64,000 nucleotides of DNA from an uncultured Roseobacter sp. (lineage in GTDB: Bacteria; Pseudomonadota; Alphaproteobacteria; Rhodobacterales; Rhodobacteraceae). The notes under the pieces are model-generated. The model saw nothing but the letters and a program-made list of their open reading frames with translations. It did no database searches and was not told the origin of the DNA. The position numbers were made by a program, and so were the translations under genes. Location of the stretch: positions 310,001 through 374,000 of the forward strand of contig NZ_CANLYL010000002.1 of the NCBI RefSeq assembly GCF_947495275.1, written 5' to 3'. Positions 17,448 through 25,769 of this stretch are shown here, piece after piece. How positions within the stretch are numbered: the first letter of the stretch is position 1; every line of letters starts with the position of its first letter.

Positions 17448-17578
17448 GGGCTCATATTTCGCTGAGGGCGGTCCCCGGCCGCGGGTGAGAGTGAAGCCCC
17501 CGCCCCGGGGGGCGGTCGGGGGCTGTCCGGCGAAGCCGCCGGGCGGGGCGTTGTTTCAAAGCGGTCCGAGCCTTCGCC
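17448..17578 (-). repeat. GC-rich inverted repeats between iolB and iolJ
   Basis: This 131-bp gap holds two strong stem-loops: GCCCCC at 17496-17501 with GGGGGC at 17518-17523 (inner G/C pairs extend it), and CGGC-GAA-GCCG at 17528-17538. No T-run follows on the transcribed strand. They may shape the relative mRNA levels of iolB and iolJ, or be a dispersed intergenic repeat. Confidence 0.45.
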
Positions 17579-18421
17579 TCACTTGAACTTCGCCACCATA
17601 TCCTTGATGCCGGGGATCGTTTCGATCTGGTAGGCATGGGTGGGCTGGAAATATTGCACCAGGCTGCGCTGGCTGAGCCCTCCGAGGATGGTGAAATAAT
17701 ACATCTCATAGCCCGGCATCACCGCACAGGGGTGATAGCCCTTGTCGATGCAGATCGTGGAGCCATCCATGAGCTGGTAGGCGTCGCCTGGTTTGCCTTC
17801 TTCACGTTGCAGGATCTGCACGCCCGAGCCGTGGTTGGGGCGAAAGCGGAAGTTGTAGGTCTCATCATGACGGGTTTCATGCGGCAGGTTATCGGTGTCG
17901 TGCTTGTGGGCGGGAAAGCCGGACCAGCCGCCCTGACCAACCGTGAACAGTTCCGAGACCAGAAGCCGTCCGACCTTATCGTGTTGCTTCTGGCCAAGGA
18001 TATGCTTGATCTTGCGGTGGGTTTTCGTGTCATCGGAGCCGTATTGAACCTTGTCCAGTTCGGCCACCCGCACATCAAATGGCGTCAGCACCTTGTCGTA
18101 TCTGGCCCCCGCGATGAAGACTTCGGTGGCAGCACTGGTGCAGGTTATCCGAACCTTTGCACCGACAGGGACATAGACCCCTTCCGGCTCGCCATCCCAG
18201 ACATCGACGCCGCGGTTGCCCAGAGCCGCGAAGGCCACACTTTCCACGTCCACATCGACGGTTCCGGTTGCGGGCACAATGCAGGTTTCATAGCCCGGCA
18301 CCTGATATTCAAAGCTCTGATCCTGTGTCAGCTTCACGATGTTGAAGTAATTCAGCGGCACCGTCGGGTCATCCGCATCCACAATGGGCTTGTTGTGATT
18401 GTCGTGAGGGGCGATATGCAT
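17579..18421 (-). CDS. iolB: 5-deoxy-glucuronate isomerase
   Basis: The 280-residue cupin protein matches IolB. It has the metal-binding histidines in GWSGFPAHKHDT near residue 170, ETRHDETYNFRFRP near 185, and GYHPCAVMPGYEMYYF near 230. It isomerises 5-deoxy-D-glucuronate to 5-dehydro-2-deoxy-D-gluconate in inositol catabolism. I chose ATG 18421 (MHIAPHDNHN); the frame is open for 30 more codons but that part reads through the iolC end and does not resemble the family. The gap to iolC is 14 bp. Confidence 0.94.
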   Translation of the reverse strand: MHIAPHDNHNKPIVDADDPTVPLNYFNIVKLTQDQSFEYQVPGYETCIVPATGTVDVDVESVAFAALGNRGVDVWDGEPEGVYVPVGAKVRITCTSAATEVFIAGARYDKVLTPFDVRVAELDKVQYGSDDTKTHRKIKHILGQKQHDKVGRLLVSELFTVGQGGWSGFPAHKHDTDNLPHETRHDETYNFRFRPNHGSGVQILQREEGKPGDAYQLMDGSTICIDKGYHPCAVMPGYEMYYFTILGGLSQRSLVQYFQPTHAYQIETIPGIKDMVAKFK

Positions 18422-18435
18422 GGGGTGGGATCCTT

Positions 18436-19410
18436 CTAGGCTTCGGTTGGGCCGGGATGGGTGGCGAGGAACTGTTCCAGTTCGCTTCTGTCGGGCATGG
18501 CGGGCGCGCATCCGGGTTTTGCGACCACGATGGAGGCACAGGCGGAGCCGCGCAAAACGGCTTCTTTCATCGGGCGGTCTTCGCAGAGGGCGGCCAGAAA
18601 CCCGGCCATGAAGCTGTCTCCGGCGCCGGTGGGTTTGATGGCCTCTGCCGGGTAGATGCCGGTGGCGATTTCTTCGCCATTTGCAAAGGTCACCGCGCCT
18701 TCGGGGCCTTTCTTGTAGATGACGATCTGGGCGCTGGTGGCGAGCGCGCGCGCCTTGGCCAGCCCTTTGTCGATGTGACCGGCCATGAAGCCGAATTCCT
18801 CATCATTGCCGACGATGATATCGGCCATCTCGCCCGCGCGGCTCAGCACCTCTTCGGCCACTTTCGGCGAGGGCCAGCTATAGGGGCGGTAATCGACGTC
18901 AAAGATGATCGGCAACCCGGCGGCGCGGGCAAGCTCAAACGCCCGGAAGGCCGCCGCGCGCGAGGGTTCGGCAGCAAAGACCGTGCCTGCGGTGATCAGC
19001 GCGCCAAAGCGCGTGTAATCCACCGCCTCCACATCCGCGACACTCATCTGAAAGTCCGCCGCGTTGTTGCGATAGATCACCGACTGGTGGTTTTCGATGC
19101 GCGTTTCATAGACGGCCAGTGAGGTGCGGTATTCCCCGGTGACGCGTTTTACATGCTGTCTGTCCACGCCGTAGTGGTCGAGTTGCCCTTCGCAGTACCA
19201 GCCCACGGCATCGTCCGAGACCGATGTCACAAGGGCGGCCTGACAGCCGAATTTGCACAAGCCTGCGGCGATATTGGCAGAAGATCCGCCCATCCCGACT
19301 TTCATCACCTGCGCGTCGGGCGTGCTGGTGCCGGGCGGATCGGGGAAAAAATCCATCCCCACACGGCCCACCACCACGAAATTCCGTTTTGCCAGAGCGT
19401 CGCGCAGCAT
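18436..19410 (-). CDS. iolC: 5-dehydro-2-deoxygluconokinase
   Basis: This 324-residue PfkB-family kinase has VVVGRVGMDFFPDPPG at the start, GMGGSSANIAAGL near residue 40, and the PfkB C-terminal signature KPTGAGDSFMAGF near residue 265 with the catalytic Asp. It phosphorylates 5-dehydro-2-deoxygluconate at C6. ATG 19410 overlaps the iolD stop (TGATG), indicating coupling; the open frame upstream lies within iolD. Confidence 0.94.
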   Translation of the reverse strand: MLRDALAKRNFVVVGRVGMDFFPDPPGTSTPDAQVMKVGMGGSSANIAAGLCKFGCQAALVTSVSDDAVGWYCEGQLDHYGVDRQHVKRVTGEYRTSLAVYETRIENHQSVIYRNNAADFQMSVADVEAVDYTRFGALITAGTVFAAEPSRAAAFRAFELARAAGLPIIFDVDYRPYSWPSPKVAEEVLSRAGEMADIIVGNDEEFGFMAGHIDKGLAKARALATSAQIVIYKKGPEGAVTFANGEEIATGIYPAEAIKPTGAGDSFMAGFLAALCEDRPMKEAVLRGSACASIVVAKPGCAPAMPDRSELEQFLATHPGPTEA

Positions 19411-21269
19411 CAGACGCCCTTTCGCTGACGTGCGCGGCCATTTTCCCACGCGACATGTGCTGCATGCACCTTTTGGGACGTGGAAATATGCGGTGTGCCG
19501 CATTCCCACCAGGTATGGCCCTCTGTCGTCCAGCCCTCATAGGCATCGACTTTCATGACAATCACGCAGGTTTTGTCGGACGCCTGTGCGCGCTTGAAAG
19601 CTTCGCCCAGTTCGGACGGGTTGGCAACGGTTTCGGCCTGCGCGCCCATGGCGGCGGCATGGGCCTCAAAATCCACAGCGAAGGGGGTCGGCACGGTGGG
19701 ACAATCCGCGATCAGGTTGTTGAAGCTTTCATTGCCGGTGTTGTTTTGCAGCTTGTTGATGACAGCAAAACCACCATTGTCGAGCACCAGGATGATCAGT
19801 TTCTTGCCTGTCAGAACCGATGAATAGATGTCCGAATTCATCATCAGATAGGAGCCATCACCGATAAAGACGATGGTGTCCCTGTCCGACTCGCGCTCCG
19901 ATTGGGCGATCCGCGCGCCCCAGGCGCCAGAGATTTCATAGCCCATGCAGGAAAAGCCAAACTCGACGTCCACCGTGCCGCAATCCAGCGTGCGCCAGTT
20001 CGCAGTCACCTCCGCAGGCAGGCCGCCTGCGGCTGCCACCACGCGGTCGCGTTTGTGGCAAAGCGCATTTACCACGCCGATGGCCTGCGCGTAGGAATTC
20101 GGCCGGTTGTCACCAAAGGATATGTTTTCGGCGACATAGGCGTCCCATTTGGCGCGTTCATCGCGGGCCCTTTTGGTCCAGCTTTCGGGGCTGCGATAGG
20201 TGCCCAGCGACGCGCCCAAGGCGGCAAGGCCCAGTTTGGCGTCCCCGACAACCGGCAGCGCGCGATGTTTGCCCGCGTCATGGCGTGCCGCATTGATCGA
20301 AACGAACTGCGCGTCCTGCGAGAATGCCGTCCACGACCCGGTGGTGAAATCCTGAAGCCGCGTGCCGACGGCCAGGATGACATCCGCCTCTTCGGCGATG
20401 GCATTGGCACTGTCCGAGCCGGTCACGCCGATGGGCCCGATGTTCAGCGGGTGATCTGCCAGCAGATTGGCGCGCCCGGCAATGGTTTCGACCACCGGTA
20501 TCTGGCGGGCTTCGGCAAATTCGGTCAGCTCACGCACCGCGCGACTGTATTGCACGCCACCGCCCGCAATGATCATCGGGCGTTTCGCGCTTGCCAGCAA
20601 GGCGGCGGCATCGGCTATTTCCTCTGCGTCGGGCGTCTGGCGGCGAATGCGGTGCACACGCTTTTCAAAAAACGCCTCCGGGTAGTCGTAGGTCCAGCCC
20701 TGAACATCCTGCGGCAAGCCGATGAAGGCAGGCCCGCAATCGCCCGGATCGAGCAGCGTCGCGAGGGCGGCGGGCAGCGACTGGATGATCTGGGCAGGGT
20801 GGGTGATGCGGTCCCAATAGCGGCTGACCGGTTTGAACGCGTCGTTCACGCCAAAGGTGGGGTCGTTGAAATTTTCCATCTGCTGCAAGACTGGATCGGG
20901 CAGGCGGGTCACATAAGTGTCGCCGCAGAGCAGCAGCATGGGGAGCCGGTTGGCGTGCGCCAGGGCCGCCGAAGTCACCAGATTTGAGGTGCCCGGCCCG
21001 GCGGAGGCGGTGCAGAACATGAACCGCTGGCGCAGCCATTGTTTGGCATAGCCCGCAGCGGCGAACCCCATGCTCTGCTCGTTCTGCCCGCGATAGAGTG
21101 GCAGCGTGTCGCGAACGCCATAAAGCGCTTCCCCCAGGCAGGTGACATTGCCGTGTCCGAAGATGCCAAAACCGCCGCCGCAAACGCGCATCTCTTCCCC
21201 GTCCACCATGATGAACTGGTTGTCGAGCCATTTGATAATGGCCTGAGCCGTGGTCAGTTTCTGGGTCAT
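19410..21269 (-). CDS. iolD: 3D-(3,5/4)-trihydroxycyclohexane-1,2-dione hydrolase (ThDP enzyme)
   Basis: The 619-residue protein is a thiamine-diphosphate enzyme. It has a catalytic Glu in RGQNEQSMGFAAAGYAKQ near residue 63, a central domain starting around residue 215, and the cofactor motif GDGSYLMMNSDIYSS through LVLDNGG near residues 470-500. The GDGSYLMMNSD and CMGYEIS segments are typical of IolD. It hydrolyses the cyclic dione to 5-deoxy-glucuronate. It is the promoter-proximal gene of the leftward iol operon, with an 18-bp LacI-type palindrome about 80 bp upstream. Confidence 0.95.
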   Translation of the reverse strand: MTQKLTTAQAIIKWLDNQFIMVDGEEMRVCGGGFGIFGHGNVTCLGEALYGVRDTLPLYRGQNEQSMGFAAAGYAKQWLRQRFMFCTASAGPGTSNLVTSAALAHANRLPMLLLCGDTYVTRLPDPVLQQMENFNDPTFGVNDAFKPVSRYWDRITHPAQIIQSLPAALATLLDPGDCGPAFIGLPQDVQGWTYDYPEAFFEKRVHRIRRQTPDAEEIADAAALLASAKRPMIIAGGGVQYSRAVRELTEFAEARQIPVVETIAGRANLLADHPLNIGPIGVTGSDSANAIAEEADVILAVGTRLQDFTTGSWTAFSQDAQFVSINAARHDAGKHRALPVVGDAKLGLAALGASLGTYRSPESWTKRARDERAKWDAYVAENISFGDNRPNSYAQAIGVVNALCHKRDRVVAAAGGLPAEVTANWRTLDCGTVDVEFGFSCMGYEISGAWGARIAQSERESDRDTIVFIGDGSYLMMNSDIYSSVLTGKKLIILVLDNGGFAVINKLQNNTGNESFNNLIADCPTVPTPFAVDFEAHAAAMGAQAETVANPSELGEAFKRAQASDKTCVIVMKVDAYEGWTTEGHTWWECGTPHISTSQKVHAAHVAWENGRARQRKGV

Positions 21270-21348
21270 ATGGGTGGCCGTCCTTTTGCGATTTTAAAGC
21301 GGTTGCTCATTTCGCGTCTTGCGCAGTTCAGAATCCCACGATACTAAT

Positions 21349-21366
21349 TTTGCAACCGGTTGCAAA
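21349..21366. promoter_or_regulatory. LacI-type operator (18-bp perfect palindrome), copy 1
   Basis: The sequence TTTGCAACCGGTTGCAAA is a perfect 18-bp palindrome with the central CG step typical of LacI-family operators. It lies between the divergent iolD (start 21269) and the Gfo/Idh/MocA gene (start about 21392). An identical copy sits at 25662-25679 beside the LacI gene, which strongly suggests that regulator as its ligand. Confidence 0.85.
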
Positions 21367-21391
21367 CGGAAATTCGCAAAGGTGGCGGGAC

Positions 21392-22495
21392 GTGGCAGAG
21401 ATTGGCATTGGCATTCTTGGGGGTGGCTACATGGGCAAGGCGCATTCTGTCGCCATGTCCGCCGTGGGTGCTGTCTTTGACGCGAAGCTCCGGCCCAGGC
21501 TGGAGATGATCTGCGCCAGCACGCCTGAATCTGCGGAGAAATACCGCAAAGCTTACGGGTTTGCGCGGGCGACAGATGACTGGCGCGTGCTGGTGAATGA
21601 CGCAGGCGTTGAGGCCATTGTCATCGCAACACCGCAGGACTTGCACCGCGAGATCGCCGAGGCAGCCTTTGCGTTGGGCAAGCCGGTGTTATGCGAAAAG
21701 CCGCTGGGCGCGTCGCTGGCAGACAGCCGTGCGATGGTCGCGGCGGCGGAGCGTGCGGGCGTGCCCAACATGGTGGGCTTCAACTATATCCGGACACCGG
21801 CGAGCCAGTTTGCGCGTCAATTGATCGCGCAAGGCGAGATCGGGGATATCACCTGGTTTCGCGGCGAGCATACCGAAGATTTCTATGCCGATCCGGAGAG
21901 CCCTGTGTCCTGGCGCACGCAAGGGGATGCCAACGGGACCATGGGTGATCTTGCGCCGCATATGATCAACGCGGCACTGGCACTGCTGGGGCCAATTGAG
22001 AAGCTGATCGCGGAGGTGGAAACCGTTCATTCCGCGCGTCCGGGCGGGACTGTGACCAATGATGATCATGCGCAGATGATGTGCCGCTTTGCCAACGGGG
22101 CCATGGGGCAGATGTATTTCAGCCGCATCGCGACGGGGCGAAAGATGGGCTATGCCTATGAAATCACGGGAACAAAAGGCGCGATCCGTTTTGATCAGGA
22201 AGATCAGAATGCGCTTTGGCTTTACAAGATGGACGGTGATGACGCCACGCGCGGGTTCGCAAAAATTCTCACAGGGCCTGCGCATCCGGACTACGAGCCC
22301 TTTTGTCAGGGGCCGGGGCATGGCACCGGTTATCAGGACCAGATCATCATTGAGGCGCGGGATTTTCTGCGCGCCATCGAGACCGGCCAGAACATCTGGC
22401 CCGCTTTTGAAGACGGGATGGAGGTGAATCGCGTGATCGCGGCGGCCATGGCGTCCTCGCGCGATAAAAACTGGAAAGACATCTCTGAATTCTGA
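21392..22495 (+). CDS. Gfo/Idh/MocA-family dehydrogenase of the inositol locus (first)
   Basis: This 367-residue oxidoreductase starts IGIGILGGGYMGKAH, with the Rossmann motif, and carries VLCEKPLGASLADSR near residue 105 and MGDLAPHMINAALALLG near residue 185. Relatives act on inositols, inosose or related polyols; the exact substrate is unknown. No ATG fits. GTG 21392 was chosen because it directly precedes the family N-terminus and avoids starting inside the operator palindrome, as TTG 21350 would. It heads a rightward trio with the iolE-like gene. Confidence 0.85.
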   Translation: MAEIGIGILGGGYMGKAHSVAMSAVGAVFDAKLRPRLEMICASTPESAEKYRKAYGFARATDDWRVLVNDAGVEAIVIATPQDLHREIAEAAFALGKPVLCEKPLGASLADSRAMVAAAERAGVPNMVGFNYIRTPASQFARQLIAQGEIGDITWFRGEHTEDFYADPESPVSWRTQGDANGTMGDLAPHMINAALALLGPIEKLIAEVETVHSARPGGTVTNDDHAQMMCRFANGAMGQMYFSRIATGRKMGYAYEITGTKGAIRFDQEDQNALWLYKMDGDDATRGFAKILTGPAHPDYEPFCQGPGHGTGYQDQIIIEARDFLRAIETGQNIWPAFEDGMEVNRVIAAAMASSRDKNWKDISEF

Positions 22496-22516
22496 GTTTG
22501 GGAAAGGCAAAAACCC

Positions 22517-23410
22517 ATGACACTTCGTATTGGTAACGCCCCCTGTTCATGGGGCGTGGAATTTGCGGACGATGCCCGCAATCCCACCTGGCAATCCGTC
22601 CTGAAGGACTGCGCCGAGGCGGGTTACAAGGGCATTGAGCTTGGCCCAGTCGGCTTCATGCCGGAAGAGCCCACCGTGCTGGGGGAGGCGCTGGCCGCGC
22701 ATGATCTGGAACTGATCGGCGGCGTGGTGTTCCGGCCCTTTCATGACCCGGATGCCTGGGAGGATGTGCTGGACGGGTCGGTGCGCACCTGCAAGGCGCT
22801 GTCGGCCCATGGGGCGCAGCATCTGGTGCTGATCGATTCCATTTCAGAGCGCCGCGCGCCCACGGCCGGGCGGGCGCAGGAAGCCGAACAGATGGATGCG
22901 GCGGAATGGGCGGCCTACCGCGACCGGATCGCCACCATCGCCAAGATGGGTGCCGAAGACTATGGGCTGACGGTGGGCATTCACGCCCATGCGGCGGGCT
23001 TCATGGATTTTGAACCCGAGTTGGAGCGCCTGCTGGATGAGGTCGACGAGCGCATACTCAAAATCTGCTTTGACACCGGGCATCATTCCTATGCGGGTTT
23101 TGATCCGGTGGCCTTCATGAAGCGGCATATAGGGCGCATTTCCTATATGCATTTCAAGGACATTGATCCTGTGGTCAAAGCCGATGTGATCGCCAAACGG
23201 ACCGGGTTTTATGATGCCTGCGGGCAGGGTATTTTCTGCAATCTGGGGCAGGGGGACGTGGATTTCCCCGCCGTGCGCCAGGTACTGCTGGACGCCGGTT
23301 TTGAGGGCTGGTGCACGGTTGAGCAGGACTGCGACCCCACGCTTGATCCCGATCCTGTCGGGGATGCGCGGGCAAACCGGGAATACCTTGAATCCATTGG
23401 CTTTAAGTAG
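22517..23410 (+). CDS. iolE: Inosose dehydratase-like TIM-barrel protein
   Basis: The 297-residue protein starts RIGNAPCSWGVEFADD, close to the IolE pattern (NP..W). It has GYKGIELGPVGFMP near residue 37, GIHAHAAGFMD near 155, FDTGHHSYAG near 183 (metal site), YMHFKDID near 208 and WCTVEQD near 270. IolE dehydrates 2-keto-myo-inositol to the 1,2-dione used by IolD, filling the step otherwise missing here. It lies between two Gfo/Idh/MocA genes with short gaps. A related sugar isomerase function remains possible. Confidence 0.82.
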   Translation: MTLRIGNAPCSWGVEFADDARNPTWQSVLKDCAEAGYKGIELGPVGFMPEEPTVLGEALAAHDLELIGGVVFRPFHDPDAWEDVLDGSVRTCKALSAHGAQHLVLIDSISERRAPTAGRAQEAEQMDAAEWAAYRDRIATIAKMGAEDYGLTVGIHAHAAGFMDFEPELERLLDEVDERILKICFDTGHHSYAGFDPVAFMKRHIGRISYMHFKDIDPVVKADVIAKRTGFYDACGQGIFCNLGQGDVDFPAVRQVLLDAGFEGWCTVEQDCDPTLDPDPVGDARANREYLESIGFK

Positions 23411-23422
23411 AGGGCAAACATC

Positions 23423-24580
23423 ATGGCTAAGCTGAAATGGGGCATGATAGGCGGCGGAGAAGGCAGCCAGATTGGCCCGGCACACCGTCTTGGGGCGGGC
23501 CTCGACGGGGCTTTTGAATTTGCCGCAGGCGCGCTGGACCACCGGGCGGAGCAAGGGCGCGCCTATGGTCAGCGATTGGGGCTGGATGCAGATCGCGCCT
23601 ATGGCGACTGGCGCGAGATGCTGGCGGGTGAGGCGGCGCGTGACGACCGGGTTGATCTGGTGACCGTGGCCACGCCCAATGCGACACATTTTGAGATCAC
23701 CAAAGCCTTTCTGGAAGCGGGTTTTCACGTGCTCTGCGAGAAACCCATGACGATGACGGTCGCTGAAGGTGAGGAGATCGTGCGCCTGTCGGAAAGTTCC
23801 GGTCGCATTTGCGCGGTGAACTACGGCTATTCCGGCTACAGCCTCGTGCGTCACATGAAGGCGATGGTGGCGCGGGGCGATCTGGGCGGCATCCGTCTGG
23901 TCAAGGCCGAGTTTGCCCATGGGCATCATGCAGATGCCGCGGATGCCGACAATCCGCGTGTGCGCTGGCGCTACGATCCGGCGCAGGCGGGCGTGTCCGC
24001 ACAGTTTGCGGATTGCGGCATCCATGCTCTGCACATGGCCAGTTTCGTGATCGGTCAGGAAGCCACGCGCCTGTCGGCGGATACGGTGAGCTGTATTGCC
24101 AGTCGCGTGTTGGAAGACGATGCGATGGTCAACCTGCGCTTTGATGGGGGCGCTGTCGGGCGGCTCTGGACGTCATCTGTGGCGCTGGGTCGCCAGCACG
24201 GGCTGACATTGCAGGTCTTCGGCGAAAAGGGCGGCTTGCGCTGGTCGCAGGAACACCCCAACCAGCTTTACTGGATGCCCCTGAACGGGCGGCTCGAAGT
24301 CATCGAACGCGGCGCGGGTGGGCTCAGCCCCGAAGCGGATCGTACGAGCCGTGTCACGGTGGGTCACGCAGAGGGTATGCCGCTGGCTTTCGCGAATATC
24401 TACGCCGATCTGGCCGAAGCGATCCGCGCCGAGAAAGAAGGCCGCGCGATGGATCCTGCCGCTGATCTTTATCCACGTGCAAGCGACGGGTTGCGGTCCA
24501 TGGCTGCCGTTTTCGCGGTGGCGGAAAGCGGGAAAGGCGATGGTGCGTGGGTCGATGCACGCCCGCCGATGTATCGGTAG
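23423..24580 (+). CDS. Gfo/Idh/MocA-family dehydrogenase of the inositol locus (second)
   Basis: The 385-residue protein has the Rossmann start WGMIGGGEGSQIGPAHR and the catalytic-lysine motif VLCEKPMTMTVAEGEE near residue 103. It also has VNYGYSGYSLVRHMKA near 135 and SAQFADCGIHALHMASFV near 195. The GGGEGSQIGPAHR version of the N-terminus is typical of a subfamily often found beside iolE genes. The substrate is probably an inositol stereoisomer or oxidation product; this is inference from context. Its stop abuts the convergent lacI gene end. Confidence 0.87.
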   Translation: MAKLKWGMIGGGEGSQIGPAHRLGAGLDGAFEFAAGALDHRAEQGRAYGQRLGLDADRAYGDWREMLAGEAARDDRVDLVTVATPNATHFEITKAFLEAGFHVLCEKPMTMTVAEGEEIVRLSESSGRICAVNYGYSGYSLVRHMKAMVARGDLGGIRLVKAEFAHGHHADAADADNPRVRWRYDPAQAGVSAQFADCGIHALHMASFVIGQEATRLSADTVSCIASRVLEDDAMVNLRFDGGAVGRLWTSSVALGRQHGLTLQVFGEKGGLRWSQEHPNQLYWMPLNGRLEVIERGAGGLSPEADRTSRVTVGHAEGMPLAFANIYADLAEAIRAEKEGRAMDPAADLYPRASDGLRSMAAVFAVAESGKGDGAWVDARPPMYR

Positions 24581-25579
24581 CTACGGGGCGGGGCGCAATG
24601 TGCCCCGCTCAACGATCGAACAGGGAAACACTCTGCCCTCGGGGTAGCGGTCGGGTTCGTCCAGCATGGCCACCATCAGTTCGATTGAGGATGTGACAAT
24701 CTGACGGATCGGTTGATGGATCGTGGTGAGATCAATATTCTGCCATCGGGCCATTTCCATGTCGTTCAACCCGATGATCCCGATGTCTTCCGGGACCCGC
24801 AACCCGCTGTCCTTGATGGCCGAAAGCACGCCAATGGATAAAACATCATCACCGCAGAAATAGGCTTCGGCGGGGTGATCGCGGAGCAGGCGCAGCATTT
24901 CCTTGCGGCCTGCGTCAAACGAATATTGCTCCGCAAAGGAATGGGACAGATTTATATCCGGCGCGGTGGCAAGCTCCTGAAAGAACCCCTTGTACCTGTC
25001 CTGCGTGGATGTGGCGGATTCAGGCCCGCCCAGAAAGGCGATGTCCTTGTAGCCGCGCGCTAGCAATGTCCGTGCGGCCATCCGCCCGCATTCCACGTTG
25101 TCGATCCCCACGACATGGACCTGTGGCGCGCTTGTGGAACGCCCGAAACTGTGCACGACCGGCACGCCCGCATCGCGAAACGCTTTGGCGAAATCGGGTG
25201 ACAGGGTTGACGACGCCACCACGACGCCGTCCACGGAATACTGACGCAACATCCGGACAGATGCCTCCGGATCGGTTTCATCCGAGAGGTTGACCAGCAG
25301 GGGGCGCAATCCCCGATCCTGCAATCCCCGGGTGAAAAGGTCAAAAACCTGCAGGAAGATCGGGTTGTGAAAGTTGTTGGAAACCAGCCCGATGAGTTTG
25401 GTGCGTCCGGTTGTCAAAGAAGAGGCAAGTGCATTTGGACTGTACCCCAGATCGCGGGCGGCCTTTTCGACCTTGCGCCGCATTTTCTCGGAAACCGATG
25501 CGCCATCTGTGAACGTTCTGGACACGGCGGAGCGCGAGACCCCGGCGCGCTTCGCAACCTCTTTCAATGTGATGGCCAT
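24581..25579 (-). CDS. LacI-family transcriptional regulator of the inositol locus
   Basis: The 332-residue protein has an N-terminal LacI helix-turn-helix (TLKEVAKRAGVSRSAVSRTF, about residues 4-23), the hinge helix (NALASSLTTGRTKLIGLV) and a periplasmic-binding-protein-like effector domain. It probably represses iolD, the Gfo/Idh/MocA trio and the importer until an inositol-derived ligand binds. The 18-bp palindrome at 25662-25679 lies 83 bp upstream of its own start and the identical copy at 21349-21366, so it may also control itself. Confidence 0.92.
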   Translation of the reverse strand: MAITLKEVAKRAGVSRSAVSRTFTDGASVSEKMRRKVEKAARDLGYSPNALASSLTTGRTKLIGLVSNNFHNPIFLQVFDLFTRGLQDRGLRPLLVNLSDETDPEASVRMLRQYSVDGVVVASSTLSPDFAKAFRDAGVPVVHSFGRSTSAPQVHVVGIDNVECGRMAARTLLARGYKDIAFLGGPESATSTQDRYKGFFQELATAPDINLSHSFAEQYSFDAGRKEMLRLLRDHPAEAYFCGDDVLSIGVLSAIKDSGLRVPEDIGIIGLNDMEMARWQNIDLTTIHQPIRQIVTSSIELMVAMLDEPDRYPEGRVFPCSIVERGTLRPAP

Positions 25580-25661
25580 AGGGCTGTCGTCCAGATTTTC
25601 GCGATGTCTGATCTTTTATCGCAGGTGTCACTTTCGAGCAGTATGAAAAATGATCGCATAT

Positions 25662-25679
25662 TTTGCAACCGGTTGCAAA
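25662..25679. promoter_or_regulatory. LacI-type operator (18-bp perfect palindrome), copy 2
   Basis: An identical TTTGCAACCGGTTGCAAA lies between the divergent lacI gene (start 25579) and the sugar-binding-protein gene (start 25770). Both copies fall in divergent promoter regions of the same locus, which fits joint repression of catabolism and uptake. Confidence 0.87.
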
Positions 25680-25769
25680 GAAGTGCTTCATGTGCTTAAG
25701 TCGAGTCGGAGAGGTGGCCAAAGCCACTCTTTTGCCATGAGAACGGTGAATCCTTGGGAGGAATTTATA

